A DNA stretch of 64,000 bases from Sphingobacteriaceae bacterium (GCA_013824115.1 PNNG01000019.1:1-64000); one strand, 5' to 3'; shown: positions 1 to 8,043, counted from the first letter of the stretch. Made by a program: numbers and translations. Notes: generated from the letters alone by a model not told the origin.

Positions 1-155
1 ACTTACTACTCAAATGTAAATATTCATTGAGCCAATTAAGTGATTTAAATGAGGGCTCAAGAAATTATTAAAATTTTCAAAAGGTAGAATCCAACTAAGT
101 CTAAATGGCAAAAAAGTTATTCTGGATTTTTTAGGGTTACTGTACGCACCAATTT

Positions 156-449
156 ATGATAAAGGAAGAATTATTAGGTGCAGTTGAATCATATTGCTAA
201 ATTCCCACAGGAAATCCCAAAGCAACGTTAGGGCAAGCTCTAAAACAGATTGAAAAAGATAATAGCATTCACCCTGCCTTAAAAATTTCCTTCAGTAGTT
301 AGTGTGGTTATTCAAGTGAAGCAAACGGTATCAGACACGGTATTTTGGATGAGGATATCCTAGTTCAAGAGAATGCTAAGTCTATGCTAGTAGCCTGTAG
401 TGCCTTTATAAATTACCTCAGGCAAAAGGAATCCAAAACAATAGAATGA
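156..449 (+). pseudogene. Decayed Abi-like ORF (C-terminal remnant)
   Basis: The first ATG opens a short peptide that stops at 198-200. One frame then reads through to 449, broken only by a TAG. It encodes a stretch like GNPKATLGQALKQIEKD, then SEANGIRHGILDED, then LVACSAFINYL. The pattern of a GIRHGIL block followed by an LVxCSAFxNYL block resembles the C-termini of abortive-infection-like proteins of the STM4504/CBY_0614 type, as I remember that family. At the internal stop the text reads S-S-stop-C-G-Y where S-L-Y-G-Y would be expected. At least one frameshift and one nonsense change mean it is not functional. The family assignment is from memory and moderate. Confidence 0.5.
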
Positions 450-513
450 TGTGGAAACCTTTTATATTTCACAGAAATAAATAGTCCCTACACTTCTTGA
501 TTGGATGGAATAA

Positions 514-1086
514 TCATCTTGTTCGAATGTAGTCTTCTGCCTTCGAATAAACAGCAAACGACCCCAAGTCTCTGCTCGACTTGACAAACTTTTCAATCTC
601 ATGGAGACTCTTGAAGTCATGGTACAACTGAGCTTGAATCCTGTTTCGTATAGCCCTGATTCTTTCAAGATGCAAGATTCCTAATTGGATTAATTCCTCA
701 TCCGGATTTCGGTTTTGATCAATTTTATTATCAATCTCATTTATTAGGAATACATTCAATTCCGTTAAAAGACTAGCCATTTCGGCACTAAGCCAAAAGC
801 CCTTTTGAACTGGAATCATTATAGAAATTAGGTATCGGGAAAAATGGTCATATCCCAAATGAAAAACCAGATTACACATTTTCCCATTACCTACATTTAC
901 TATGGAAGTCAAGCCCGCAACCATAGTCTCCACCTCCTCATAAGCATTGATTCGCTTATCAAGGAGCTTTTTATAGTATTCATTGCGGTAATTGCGTTTT
1001 TGAAGGAGCCAATTCACAAAAGAGGTTAGTACAGCTGAAAGCACGGAACTTGTTAGTACTATTGAAATTATTTCGATGTTTTTCAT
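514..1086 (-). CDS. Small membrane-anchored protein, unknown function
   Basis: A 190-residue protein. Its first ~28 residues form one hydrophobic segment (IVLTSSVLSAVLTSFVNWLL), followed by a basic QKRNYRNEYYKKLLDKR stretch, which suggests an N-terminal anchor with a cytoplasmic helical domain. The rest is charged and mostly helical, and I recognise no catalytic motif. Proteins of this layout (one TM, then YYKKLLDKRIxAYE) are often found in phage-defence regions, but no function can be assigned. Base composition is AT-rich compared with hsdM, like the flanking decayed ORF, which suggests acquired DNA. It points away from the type I locus. Confidence 0.6.
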   Translation of the reverse strand: MKNIEIISIVLTSSVLSAVLTSFVNWLLQKRNYRNEYYKKLLDKRINAYEEVETMVAGLTSIVNVGNGKMCNLVFHLGYDHFSRYLISIMIPVQKGFWLSAEMASLLTELNVFLINEIDNKIDQNRNPDEELIQLGILHLERIRAIRNRIQAQLYHDFKSLHEIEKFVKSSRDLGSFAVYSKAEDYIRTR

Positions 1087-1154
1087 CTAGTTTGTTAACT
1101 GGTTAATGACCCATTAGCAGATAGAAACACTCTTTCAAATACTCTATTATAAAC

Positions 1155-1292
1155 TCACCCCCCAAACGCCTCCTTCAACAAGGACTTAACCCATTGGTCG
1201 GTGGCTTGTTGGTTGGCCAGCACCTAGGCTTTGAGCTGTTGGGTGTGGTCCAGCTGCTTTTCTACTTCGGCTACAATGCGCTTTGGCCTTGT
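1155..1292 (-). pseudogene. Antisense remnant of a second hsdS (C-terminal end)
   Basis: Read on the minus strand, this gives RIVAEVEKQLDHTQQLKA, a stop, then VLANQQATDQWVKSLLKEAFGG and a true stop at 1155-1157. This is the usual C-terminal coiled-coil end of a type I specificity subunit (RIVxxVE...LKxxIxANQQATxxLxKxLLxxAF). The internal TAG and the loss of everything upstream show that it is a relic. It differs in sequence from the C-terminus of the intact HsdS here, so it comes from a different specificity gene. It lies head-to-head with hsdM. Confidence 0.7.
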
Positions 1293-1419
1293 TCAACAAA
1301 GGTAAGCTTGCATCATCAATTGAGCATAACTCCTTTCAAAACAATTTGAATTTGGGTATTTTGCAGCACCAAAGCCAAACCCCCTACCCTAACTTTACAC
1401 CCCTGCAAACCACCCCCCC

Positions 1420-2925
1420 ATGTTCGAACAAACCTTCAAAAACATAGACGACATATTGCACAAAGACGCAGGTTGCGGCAGTGAATTGGATTATGTGGAG
1501 CAAACCTCTTGGATTTTGTTTCTGAAGTATTTAGACGACCTGGAGCGCGACCGGGCCACGGCCGCCGAACTCACCGGCAAAACCTACACCCCCATCATTG
1601 ATGCAAACTACCGCTGGGGGGTGTGGGCCATGCCTAAAAAAAGGAAGGCAGGTGGTTCGATGGGTGCGGCGAGTGAGCCTGTCGAACTCGTCGAACCCGG
1701 AGAACTGGATCATCAAAATGCCCTCACCGGCGACGACCTCACCGATTTTGTAAACAACCAGCTGTTCCCCTACCTCAAACGCTTCAAACAAAGCGCCGCC
1801 AGCGCCGATACCATTGAATACAAGATTGGCGAAATATTCAGCGAGCTGAAGAACCGCATCCAAAGTGGCTACAATTTGCGCGAGGTGATTAACCGCATCG
1901 ACGAATTGCGCTTCCGCACCCATGCCGAAAAGCACGAAATGAGCCATTTGTATGAAGACAAAATCAAAAACATGGGCAATGCCGGGCGCAACGGTGGCGA
2001 ATACTACACCCCCCGCCCGCTCATTACCACCATTGTAAAGGTGGTGAACCCCAAAATAGGCGATAAAATTTACGACGGGGCCGTGGGCTCAGCTGGCTTT
2101 TTGTGCGAGGCCTTCAATTATTTGAAGTCGGGCAAGGAACTGAGCACCAGCGAATGGGAAATACTGCAAAAGCGCACCTTTTACGGCAAGGAGAAAAAAT
2201 CGCTCGCCTACATTTTGGGCGTCATGAATTTGATTTTCCACGGCATTGAGGCACCCAACATCATCCACACCAATACCCTGGCCGAAAACCTGGCCGACAT
2301 ACAGGAAAAAGACCGCTACGAGGTGGTACTGGCCAATCCGCCCTTCGGTGGAAAAGAAAGGGCCGAGGTGCAGCAGAACTTCCCCATCAAAACAGGCGAA
2401 ACCGCCTCGCTTTTTTTACAGCACTTCATCAAAATTCTCAAAGCCGGTGGCAAGGCAGGCGTGGTAATCAAAAACACCTTTTTAAGCAATACCGACAATG
2501 CCAGCATTGCCCTCCGCAAAAGCCTGCTCGAGAGCTGCAACCTGCACACCGTTTTGGATTTGCCTGGCGGCACCTTTACCGGGGCCGGGGTAAAAACTGT
2601 GGTGCTGTTTTTCGAAAAAGGCCGTCCCACCCAAAAGATTTGGTACTACCAGCTCAACCTCAACCGCAATTTGGGCAAAACCAATCCCCTCAACGAAAAC
2701 GACCTGGCCGAATTTGTAGCGTTGCAAAAAAGCTTTGCCGACAGTCCCAATTCATGGAGCATCGATGTACGGTCACTCACCGGCCCCGAACTCGACCTGA
2801 GCGTGAAAAACCCCAACAAAAAAGAAGTGGCGCAACTCCGTTCGCCCGGCGATATTTTGGCAGAAATGAAGGCGCTGGATGAGGAGAGTGCGGAGATATT
2901 GGCATCCATTCAAGATTTGATTTAA
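1420..2925 (+). CDS. hsdM: Type I restriction-modification DNA methyltransferase subunit HsdM
   Basis: Adenine-N6 methyltransferase subunit that acts with HsdS, and with HsdR for cleavage. The 501-residue protein has an N-terminal HsdM_N helical domain (FKNIDDILHKDAG, EQTSWILFLKYLDDLE). A GGEYYTPRPL element near residue 190 precedes the AdoMet-binding motif I region (YDGAVGSAGFLCEAF, about residue 219). The catalytic NPPFGG motif IV begins at N306. Length and motif order match the family. It starts a co-directional cluster: the RhuM-like gene begins 2 bp after the stop and hsdS overlaps that gene by 4 bp. GC content is clearly higher than in the AT-rich DNA upstream. Assignment is secure; recognition sequence cannot be read. 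Confidence 0.96.
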   Translation: MFEQTFKNIDDILHKDAGCGSELDYVEQTSWILFLKYLDDLERDRATAAELTGKTYTPIIDANYRWGVWAMPKKRKAGGSMGAASEPVELVEPGELDHQNALTGDDLTDFVNNQLFPYLKRFKQSAASADTIEYKIGEIFSELKNRIQSGYNLREVINRIDELRFRTHAEKHEMSHLYEDKIKNMGNAGRNGGEYYTPRPLITTIVKVVNPKIGDKIYDGAVGSAGFLCEAFNYLKSGKELSTSEWEILQKRTFYGKEKKSLAYILGVMNLIFHGIEAPNIIHTNTLAENLADIQEKDRYEVVLANPPFGGKERAEVQQNFPIKTGETASLFLQHFIKILKAGGKAGVVIKNTFLSNTDNASIALRKSLLESCNLHTVLDLPGGTFTGAGVKTVVLFFEKGRPTQKIWYYQLNLNRNLGKTNPLNENDLAEFVALQKSFADSPNSWSIDVRSLTGPELDLSVKNPNKKEVAQLRSPGDILAEMKALDEESAEILASIQDLI

Positions 2926-2927
2926 GG

Positions 2928-3365
2928 ATGAAAGACGAAATCATCTTCTATCGACCAAATGAATTGGCCGAACACATTGAAGTGAGGCTAGAAGATGACA
3001 CTGTGTGGTTATCTCAACAGCAACTGGCTACCTTATTCAATCAAAGCAAGCAAAACATCAGCTTACACATCAATAACTGCTTCAAAGAAGGTGAATTAGA
3101 AAGGGAATCAACTGTCAAGGAATCCTTGACGGTTCAAAAAGAGGGGAACAGAACGGTTAAACGAAAAATCGAATTTTATAACCACGATGTAATCATCTCT
3201 GTTGGCTATCGGGTAAAATCGAAACAAGGCACGCAGTTTCGTATATGGGCATCGCGCATACTCAAAGACTATTTGCTGAAAGGCTACACCATCAACAACC
3301 GCATGAACCTCTTTCAAACCAAAACAGTAGCAGGCATTTTTAATCAAGTAAAGGAGTTGGTATGA
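2928..3365 (+). CDS. RhuM-like protein, N-terminal domain only
   Basis: A 145-residue protein matching the N-terminal part of the RhuM (virulence protein) family. It has an opening FYRPNEL element, then VWLSQQQLATLFNQSKQNIS, which resembles a DNA-binding helix-turn-helix. YNHDVIISVGYRVKSKQGTQFRIWASRILKDYL is the family signature. Full-length members are roughly 330 residues, so about half is absent; the ORF ends cleanly at a TGA overlapping the hsdS ATG (ATGA). Genes of this kind are known passengers between hsdM and hsdS in type I loci, with no settled biochemical role. Whether this short form is functional or truncated cannot be told from one sequence. Confidence 0.85.
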   Translation: MKDEIIFYRPNELAEHIEVRLEDDTVWLSQQQLATLFNQSKQNISLHINNCFKEGELERESTVKESLTVQKEGNRTVKRKIEFYNHDVIISVGYRVKSKQGTQFRIWASRILKDYLLKGYTINNRMNLFQTKTVAGIFNQVKELV

Positions 3366-4585
3366 GCACAGAAGCTAGCGTTTTGCCCGAGGGCTGGGAA
3401 ATGAAGAGGTTGGGGGAGGTTTGTGATTTTCAAGGTGGATCGCAACCACCAAAGAATCAGTTTATTTTTGAACCCAAAGATGGCTACGTAAGATTTTTAC
3501 AGATTAGAGATTTTTCTAGTGACAATCATGTCACTTACATTCCTGAATCAAAAAAAAACAGATACTGCCGTGAAGATGACATCTTACTTGGCAGATATGG
3601 TGCATCTGTAGGTAAGGTGTTAATCAACAAGGCCGGCGCCTACAATGTTGCTGTAATGAAAACAATACCGATGGAAGGTATTTTACATAAACGGTATTTG
3701 TACTTTTATTTGAATTCAGATGATTTCCAAAGAAGGTTATTAAACACGGCTTCCAGATCTGCACAAGATGGATTTAGTAAAGATGACATTTTTGATTTTC
3801 CGATTTTAATCCCCCCCCTCCCCGAACAACAACGCCTGGTGGCGCTTTTAGACCGTTGTTTTGCCGCCATCGACCGGGCCAAAGTCCTTGCCGAGCAAAA
3901 CCTCCAAAACGCCCGGGCGCTGTTTGAAAGTTATTTGCAAGGGGTTTTTGCTTCGACAGGCTCAGCAACCGGAGGTGATGATTGGGAAGAAAATCTACTA
4001 GAAGAATTAGTTGATGAAAGTTGCACGCTCTCCTATGGTATAGTTCAGCCAGGTGATGAATTTAAAAATGGGCTACCTGTTATTAGACCAACCGATTTAA
4101 GCAGCAAATTCATTAGAGTAAATGGTTTAAAAAAAATAGACCCGGCATTGGCAGAAGGCTATAAGAGAACTAAATTAATTGGCGATGAGCTATTGTTGTG
4201 TGTTCGAGGGTCAACAGGCGTTGTTTCGATTGCTACACCGGAATTAAAAGATGCCAATGTTACACGAGGCATTGTTCCCATTCGTTTCAATGCACAATTA
4301 ATCAATCAGGAATTTGGCTACTATCTACTTATTTCAAATTATGTTCAAAGTCAAATAAAAGCCAAAACGTATGGGGCTGCTTTGATGCAAATTAATATTG
4401 GTGATTTAAGAAAGCTCCTCATTCCTTATCCCTCGCTCCAAGAACAACAAACCATCGTCCGCCAATTAGATGCCCTGCGTGCCGAAACGCAAAAGCTGGA
4501 GGCGGTGTACCAAAAGAAAATAGCCGATTTGGAAGAGTTGAAAAAGAGTGTGTTGGAGAAGGCGTTTAGGGGGGAGTTGGTGTAA
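3362..4585 (+). CDS. hsdS: Type I restriction-modification specificity subunit HsdS
   Basis: Sets the DNA target of the methylase and restriction complexes. The 407-residue protein has the classical two-half layout. The first target-recognition domain spans roughly 10-150 and is followed by the conserved central helix (PPLPEQQRLVALLDRCFAAID, then LFESYLQGVF). The second recognition domain spans about 210-355, followed by the C-terminal helix (LQEQQTIVRQLDALRAETQKLE, ending LEKAFRGELV). Both recognition domains are AT-rich while the conserved helices have the GC content of hsdM, the usual sign of allele exchange by recombination. The start overlaps the RhuM-like stop by 4 bp, indicating translational coupling. 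Confidence 0.95.
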   Translation: MSTEASVLPEGWEMKRLGEVCDFQGGSQPPKNQFIFEPKDGYVRFLQIRDFSSDNHVTYIPESKKNRYCREDDILLGRYGASVGKVLINKAGAYNVAVMKTIPMEGILHKRYLYFYLNSDDFQRRLLNTASRSAQDGFSKDDIFDFPILIPPLPEQQRLVALLDRCFAAIDRAKVLAEQNLQNARALFESYLQGVFASTGSATGGDDWEENLLEELVDESCTLSYGIVQPGDEFKNGLPVIRPTDLSSKFIRVNGLKKIDPALAEGYKRTKLIGDELLLCVRGSTGVVSIATPELKDANVTRGIVPIRFNAQLINQEFGYYLLISNYVQSQIKAKTYGAALMQINIGDLRKLLIPYPSLQEQQTIVRQLDALRAETQKLEAVYQKKIADLEELKKSVLEKAFRGELV

Positions 4586-4690
4586 TCGTTTGAGCGATAT
4601 CCGAAAAAAGGTATATTAGCAATGTTATTCACGATAAGCTTAGCGCTGAAGCCTTGTTAAGCTGAAATCCGAAAATCTCAGCATTTAGCC

Positions 4691-5230
4691 ATGGCAAAGA
4701 AGCGTAAACTCAAAATAATGGTATCATCAACGGTATATGGAAGTCAAGATATACTCGATCAAATTGCTGCGGTTTTACGTCAGCAATTTGGCTATGATGT
4801 CATTATGTCAAAAGAAGGAAGTGTTTATGTGCCCGTTGCGTTTACTAGCAATCCAGAAGGAGCTTGTTTGCAAGCCGTAAACGATTGTGATTTATTTTTT
4901 GGAATTATCTTTCCTCGCTATGGATCAGGCATTACGCACAAAGAGTTTAAAGAAGCCGTAAAAATTGATAAGCCCAGATGGTTCGTAGCGCATGAAAAAA
5001 TCGAATACCTAAGAAAGTTGTTTGAGCCATATTTACTCAATGAAGAAAAAGCTAGGACTGATTTCGAAATCAAGAAGAACTCAGTTTTAGACAGTATCAA
5101 GGTGGTTGATATGTACAATGACGTTCGACATAATTGGGTGCAATCATTTACAAATCCAGGCGAATTATTGTTTTTCATTGAACAGCAGTTCAAAGACCAC
5201 GAAAGACGATTAAATGAATTAGAGCCATGA
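4691..5230 (+). CDS. DUF4062 domain protein
   Basis: A 179-residue protein. The first ~95 residues match DUF4062: a strand with KIMVSSTVYGSQD, a hydrophobic strand ending YDVIMS, then CLQAVNDCDLFFGIIFPRYGSGITHKEF. The architecture is that of a small Rossmann-like domain related to those found at the front of STAND-type and TIR-like conflict proteins. The C-terminal half is helical with no recognised enzyme motif. The gene lies 105 bp after hsdS and overlaps the next gene by 4 bp (ATGA), so the two are probably translated together. Composition is AT-rich. A defence role is inferred from context only; no reaction can be assigned. Confidence 0.85.
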   Translation: MAKKRKLKIMVSSTVYGSQDILDQIAAVLRQQFGYDVIMSKEGSVYVPVAFTSNPEGACLQAVNDCDLFFGIIFPRYGSGITHKEFKEAVKIDKPRWFVAHEKIEYLRKLFEPYLLNEEKARTDFEIKKNSVLDSIKVVDMYNDVRHNWVQSFTNPGELLFFIEQQFKDHERRLNELEP

Positions 5231-6717
5231 CTAACGAACAACTCATAAAGGACCTGATAAAACAGGGAGAAAGCGGTCAGCTTGAATTTAAAGAAGTGGT
5301 TCGAAAGGAAGACATTGCAAAAACCTTATGTGCTTTTTTAAATGCTGAAGGTGGTACGGTTTTAATTGGCGTTAATGACGATGGTGAGATCCTTGGTGTT
5401 GACCAAGCTGAACAATACGAATCGGCCTTAAAGCAATATCTTTTTCAATCTATAATTCCTGAAGCGCCTATAGCCGTTTCTACTGAACAAATAGGAATGA
5501 AGAAGCTATTGTCTGTAAAGGTGTGGAGCGGCTCGAAGCCACCTTACTTACTTAAGGACGGTAAGATTTTTTACAGACGTGGTAGTCGAACAGTAGCGGC
5601 ATCACCCGATGAAATTTCAAAACTCATAGTTGAACGGCAAAAAACAGAATTGCATTGGGAACGCCAACCTGCTTTGGGTGTTGATCTGGATGATTTAGAT
5701 GAACTGGAAATACGAAAGACCATTCAAGACCTGATCAAATTTGGGCGGGGGAAGCTATTTGATGAAAAGGATATAGAAGCGTTTCTTACCTACTACAGCC
5801 TCTACCGAGATGGGCATTTAACTAATGCTGCAGTTATTCTGTTTGCCAAAGAGCCTTCGAGATACTTACCCCAAAGCAGGGTTCGCTTGACGGTTTTTAA
5901 TGCTAACAAAACAGCTAACAGCTACGGCTATGATAAAGTATTTGAAGGGAATTTATTTAGGAATATCGAAGCTATACTCCAATTTTTTGAAGTCAATATT
6001 GCCACCAAAAGCCAGTTCAGCGAGAAAAAGTGGTTGCGCGATGACATTGCTTATCCAAAACTCGCCTTACGCGAAGGGCTTATGAATGCTCTGATTCATA
6101 GAGATTTTTCAAGCGTTTCAGGGACTGTTCATGTGGCATTTTATCCCACTCATTTAGAAATCATTAATTCAGGGGCTTTGTACGGGGGGTATTCGCCCGG
6201 TGATTTGTCCAAAAGCCACTTATCCGTGCCTCGAAATCCTGATATTGCACATATCTGCTTCTTGCGTCAAATGATTGAGAAGATTGGCAGAGGAACGGTA
6301 CTGATGATAGAAGATTGCAAAAGCAAAGGCTATGCAAGCCCTAAATGGGATACAAATGCTGGTTCCACCACGGTTACGTTTCGTGGCGTTACGGTGACAG
6401 CGAAGCATGATGCTGTAAATGATGCTGTAAATGATGCCGTAAATGATGCTGTAAATGATGCTGTAAAACAGGGCCTCATTGATGCTGTAGGTGATGCTGT
6501 AAATGATGCTCTAATTGATGCTGTAAATGCAATAGTAAAGCTTAATGATGGTGCATCCATAAAAGACATCATGGCTGCAACAGGAAAATCAAATGCAACT
6601 GTAAAAAGGTATCTGCAAATTCTCAGAGAAATAGAATTGATTGAGTTTAAAGGTGCAGCAAAAACAGGCAAATATCAGCTCACATCAAAGGCTGAAAAGA
6701 AAATTAAGCGTAGATGA
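5227..6717 (+). CDS. AlbA_2/Schlafen-like and GHKL ATPase-like protein with VNDA repeats
   Basis: A 496-residue protein of the ATP-binding/putative transcriptional regulator type. Residues ~10-125 form an AlbA_2 (Schlafen-like, nucleic-acid binding) domain: ESGQLEFKEVV, then LCAFLNAEGGTVLIGVNDDGEILG and KIFYRRGSRT. Residues ~270-380 look like a divergent GHKL/HATPase_c_4 domain (LREGLMNALIHRDFS, LEIINSGAL, EKIGRGTVLM). Residues ~395-432 are a near-perfect four-residue repeat (NDAV). The final ~60 residues read as a winged helix (SIKDIMAATGKSNATVKRYLQIL) with a basic end. It overlaps the DUF4062 gene by 4 bp. A role as effector or regulator of a two-gene defence unit is an inference. Confidence 0.85.
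   Translation: MTNEQLIKDLIKQGESGQLEFKEVVRKEDIAKTLCAFLNAEGGTVLIGVNDDGEILGVDQAEQYESALKQYLFQSIIPEAPIAVSTEQIGMKKLLSVKVWSGSKPPYLLKDGKIFYRRGSRTVAASPDEISKLIVERQKTELHWERQPALGVDLDDLDELEIRKTIQDLIKFGRGKLFDEKDIEAFLTYYSLYRDGHLTNAAVILFAKEPSRYLPQSRVRLTVFNANKTANSYGYDKVFEGNLFRNIEAILQFFEVNIATKSQFSEKKWLRDDIAYPKLALREGLMNALIHRDFSSVSGTVHVAFYPTHLEIINSGALYGGYSPGDLSKSHLSVPRNPDIAHICFLRQMIEKIGRGTVLMIEDCKSKGYASPKWDTNAGSTTVTFRGVTVTAKHDAVNDAVNDAVNDAVNDAVKQGLIDAVGDAVNDALIDAVNAIVKLNDGASIKDIMAATGKSNATVKRYLQILREIELIEFKGAAKTGKYQLTSKAEKKIKRR
6409..6537 (+). repeat. Coding 12-bp minisatellite (gatgctgtaaat)
   Basis: Inside the AlbA_2/GHKL gene the 12-mer GATGCTGTAAAT (Asp-Ala-Val-Asn) is repeated about five times in a row with a single C/T difference. 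After a short interruption it recurs as degenerate copies (gatgctgtaggt, gatgctgtaaat, gatgctctaatt, gatgctgtaaat). Unit length is a multiple of three, so copy-number change would alter linker length without breaking the frame. Confidence 0.9.
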
Positions 6718-6773
6718 AGCAATAAACTAACCAAAGTTACATAAAGGAGTTTACCATTTTTGGCCATGCAATC

Positions 6774-6856
6774 TTATTTGATGGTTATTTGACACACAGC
6801 CCCGAAATGTGCATAATCAGCTGACAATCAACGTTTTTTATTTGATGGTTATTTGA
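6774..6856 (+). repeat. Two copies of TTATTTGATGGTTATTTGA (upstream pair)
   Basis: Identical 19-mers at 6774-6792 and 6838-6856, 64 bp apart start to start. Each contains TTATTTGA twice at an 11-bp period, about one helical turn, which is typical of a site bound by a protein dimer on one DNA face. They lie in the ~400-bp space before the toxin-antitoxin-like pair; related copies lie just after that pair (8036-8149). Confidence 0.85.
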
Positions 6857-7075
6857 TAATCAACAAAATGTATTTTGGCTAAAGGGTTCTTTAAGAGGAA
6901 AACTTGAAAGCTCGGTTTGATTCGAACGGCATGGTCTCTTTACCCACAGCATCAATACTTTCTATTGTTTTTAATTATATTTGTTATCTATCGCGGTAAA
7001 ATCCCCCAGCTTACAATATCTACAACAAACACCCTACGGCAACAAATCCGAATATATCCAAAATAAACCTGCAGG

Positions 7076-7104
7076 TTGATTTCTTGTAATAGTCAGTATC
7101 TTTG
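7076..7104 (+). promoter_or_regulatory. Bacteroidota-type promoter of the toxin-antitoxin-like pair
   Basis: TTG at 7076-7078 and TATCTTTG at 7097-7104 are separated by 18 bp and match the TTG / TAnnTTTG consensus. Transcription would begin near 7110, only about 8-12 nt before the candidate start codons (ATG 7118, TTG 7122), so the leader is very short. Confidence 0.6.
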
Positions 7105-7121
7105 CAATTGTAAGTGAATGT

Positions 7122-7667
7122 TTGTATTCCGTTTTGTTTGAATCGGCAGATCAAAGAGAAAGCGGTTTAGGACAAACAACGCGTACGCATGAGTTTGATC
7201 GGCTTTTTGAATTTTGGACAGACCCTGTAAGACTAAGAGCATTTTTTGAAACACATGAAGCAGATTTGAATGAACCTTTTTGGGAAGGCATGACCATAGA
7301 AAAGGCCATTTTCAAAACCAGAGACGAGGCCAAAGTACTAAAGCAAAAACTGTTAGCCTTTGCCGAAGCCGATGCGCAAGGAACTAGCATGAACCTAACA
7401 CATTTGTTTTCGCCCTTGAGTGAAGGCAGGTTTGATAAAATACCAGCGAGAGAAAAAGCTAAAATCAAAGGCCATAAGACTTGGCTAAGGATGTATGCGA
7501 TAAGAATTGATAAAAATGTATTTGTGATTTGCGGAGGAGCCATCAAATTGCGGGCAACCATCAACGACAGGGCTTATTTGCAGGTGGAGCTTGACAAAAT
7601 GAACTGCACCAAAGACTATCTCCGCGAAACAGACAGTGATTTATTTGAATTGTACGAATTGAAATAG
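7122..7667 (+). CDS. Putative toxin of a two-gene module (unusual start)
   Basis: A 181-residue soluble protein placed 7 bp before an XRE-type helix-turn-helix gene. It opens YSVLFESADQ, continues with EFDRLFEFWTDPVRLRAFF, and ends with WLRMYAIRIDKNVFVICGGAIKL and DSDLFELYELK. The late strand-rich block with a terminal helix resembles the toxin-like partner of a hypothetical-protein/HTH pair common in Bacteroidota. No catalytic residues are established for that family. The reading frame has no ATG: it needs TTG at 7122. An ATG four bases earlier (7118) is out of frame by one base. Removing one T from ATGTTTGTATTCC would fuse it in frame as M-L-Y-S-V-L-F-E. Function as a toxin is inferred from gene order. 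Confidence 0.65.
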   Translation: MYSVLFESADQRESGLGQTTRTHEFDRLFEFWTDPVRLRAFFETHEADLNEPFWEGMTIEKAIFKTRDEAKVLKQKLLAFAEADAQGTSMNLTHLFSPLSEGRFDKIPAREKAKIKGHKTWLRMYAIRIDKNVFVICGGAIKLRATINDRAYLQVELDKMNCTKDYLRETDSDLFELYELK

Positions 7668-7674
7668 TTGCACC

Positions 7675-8043
7675 ATGAACAAGGAAGCAATCAAAAACAA
7701 ACTGGCTCGTGAAGCCATTAAGGATACCTCTTGGATTGAAAAGGCGAAATGGGAGCGTGACAATGAAGATTGGCTAGACCTATCTTTCAAAATTGCTGTG
7801 CGCATAGGTTCTGTGTTGAGCAGCAACAAAAAAGAACAGCGTTATCCCAAAAATCAGGTTGAATTGGCCGAAGCCCTGGGCTGCTCTGCTCAGTACGTAA
7901 ATAAACTGCTGAAAGGTCAGGAGAATTTGCAAATCGAAACCATTTGCAAAATTGCCAGCATACTACATGTGCGTTTGATTGAGGTACCGCCATTTGAATT
8001 GGAGCAAAACCTACAAAATAAACAGTCCTCCGTTCTTATGTGA
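7675..8043 (+). CDS. XRE-family HTH protein, putative antitoxin
   Basis: A 122-residue protein. The N-terminal ~60 residues are helical and charged (IKDTSWIEKAKWERDNEDWLD), a region that could bind the partner. Residues ~60-108 form a Cro/C1 helix-turn-helix: PKNQVELAEALGCSAQYVNKLLKGQENLQIETICKIASIL. The gene follows the putative toxin by 7 bp, the toxin-first order seen in HigBA-like modules. The protein probably binds DNA near its own promoter. The TTATTTGATGG repeats on both sides are candidate targets, and one degenerate copy overlaps this stop codon. Both the pair assignment and the target are inference. Confidence 0.8.
   Translation: MNKEAIKNKLAREAIKDTSWIEKAKWERDNEDWLDLSFKIAVRIGSVLSSNKKEQRYPKNQVELAEALGCSAQYVNKLLKGQENLQIETICKIASILHVRLIEVPPFELEQNLQNKQSSVLM

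Noticed and set aside
1390-1397. TAACTTTA as the hsdM promoter
   Set aside because: One base off the -7 consensus and the only nearby TTG lies 26 bp away, outside the usual 18-21 bp range.
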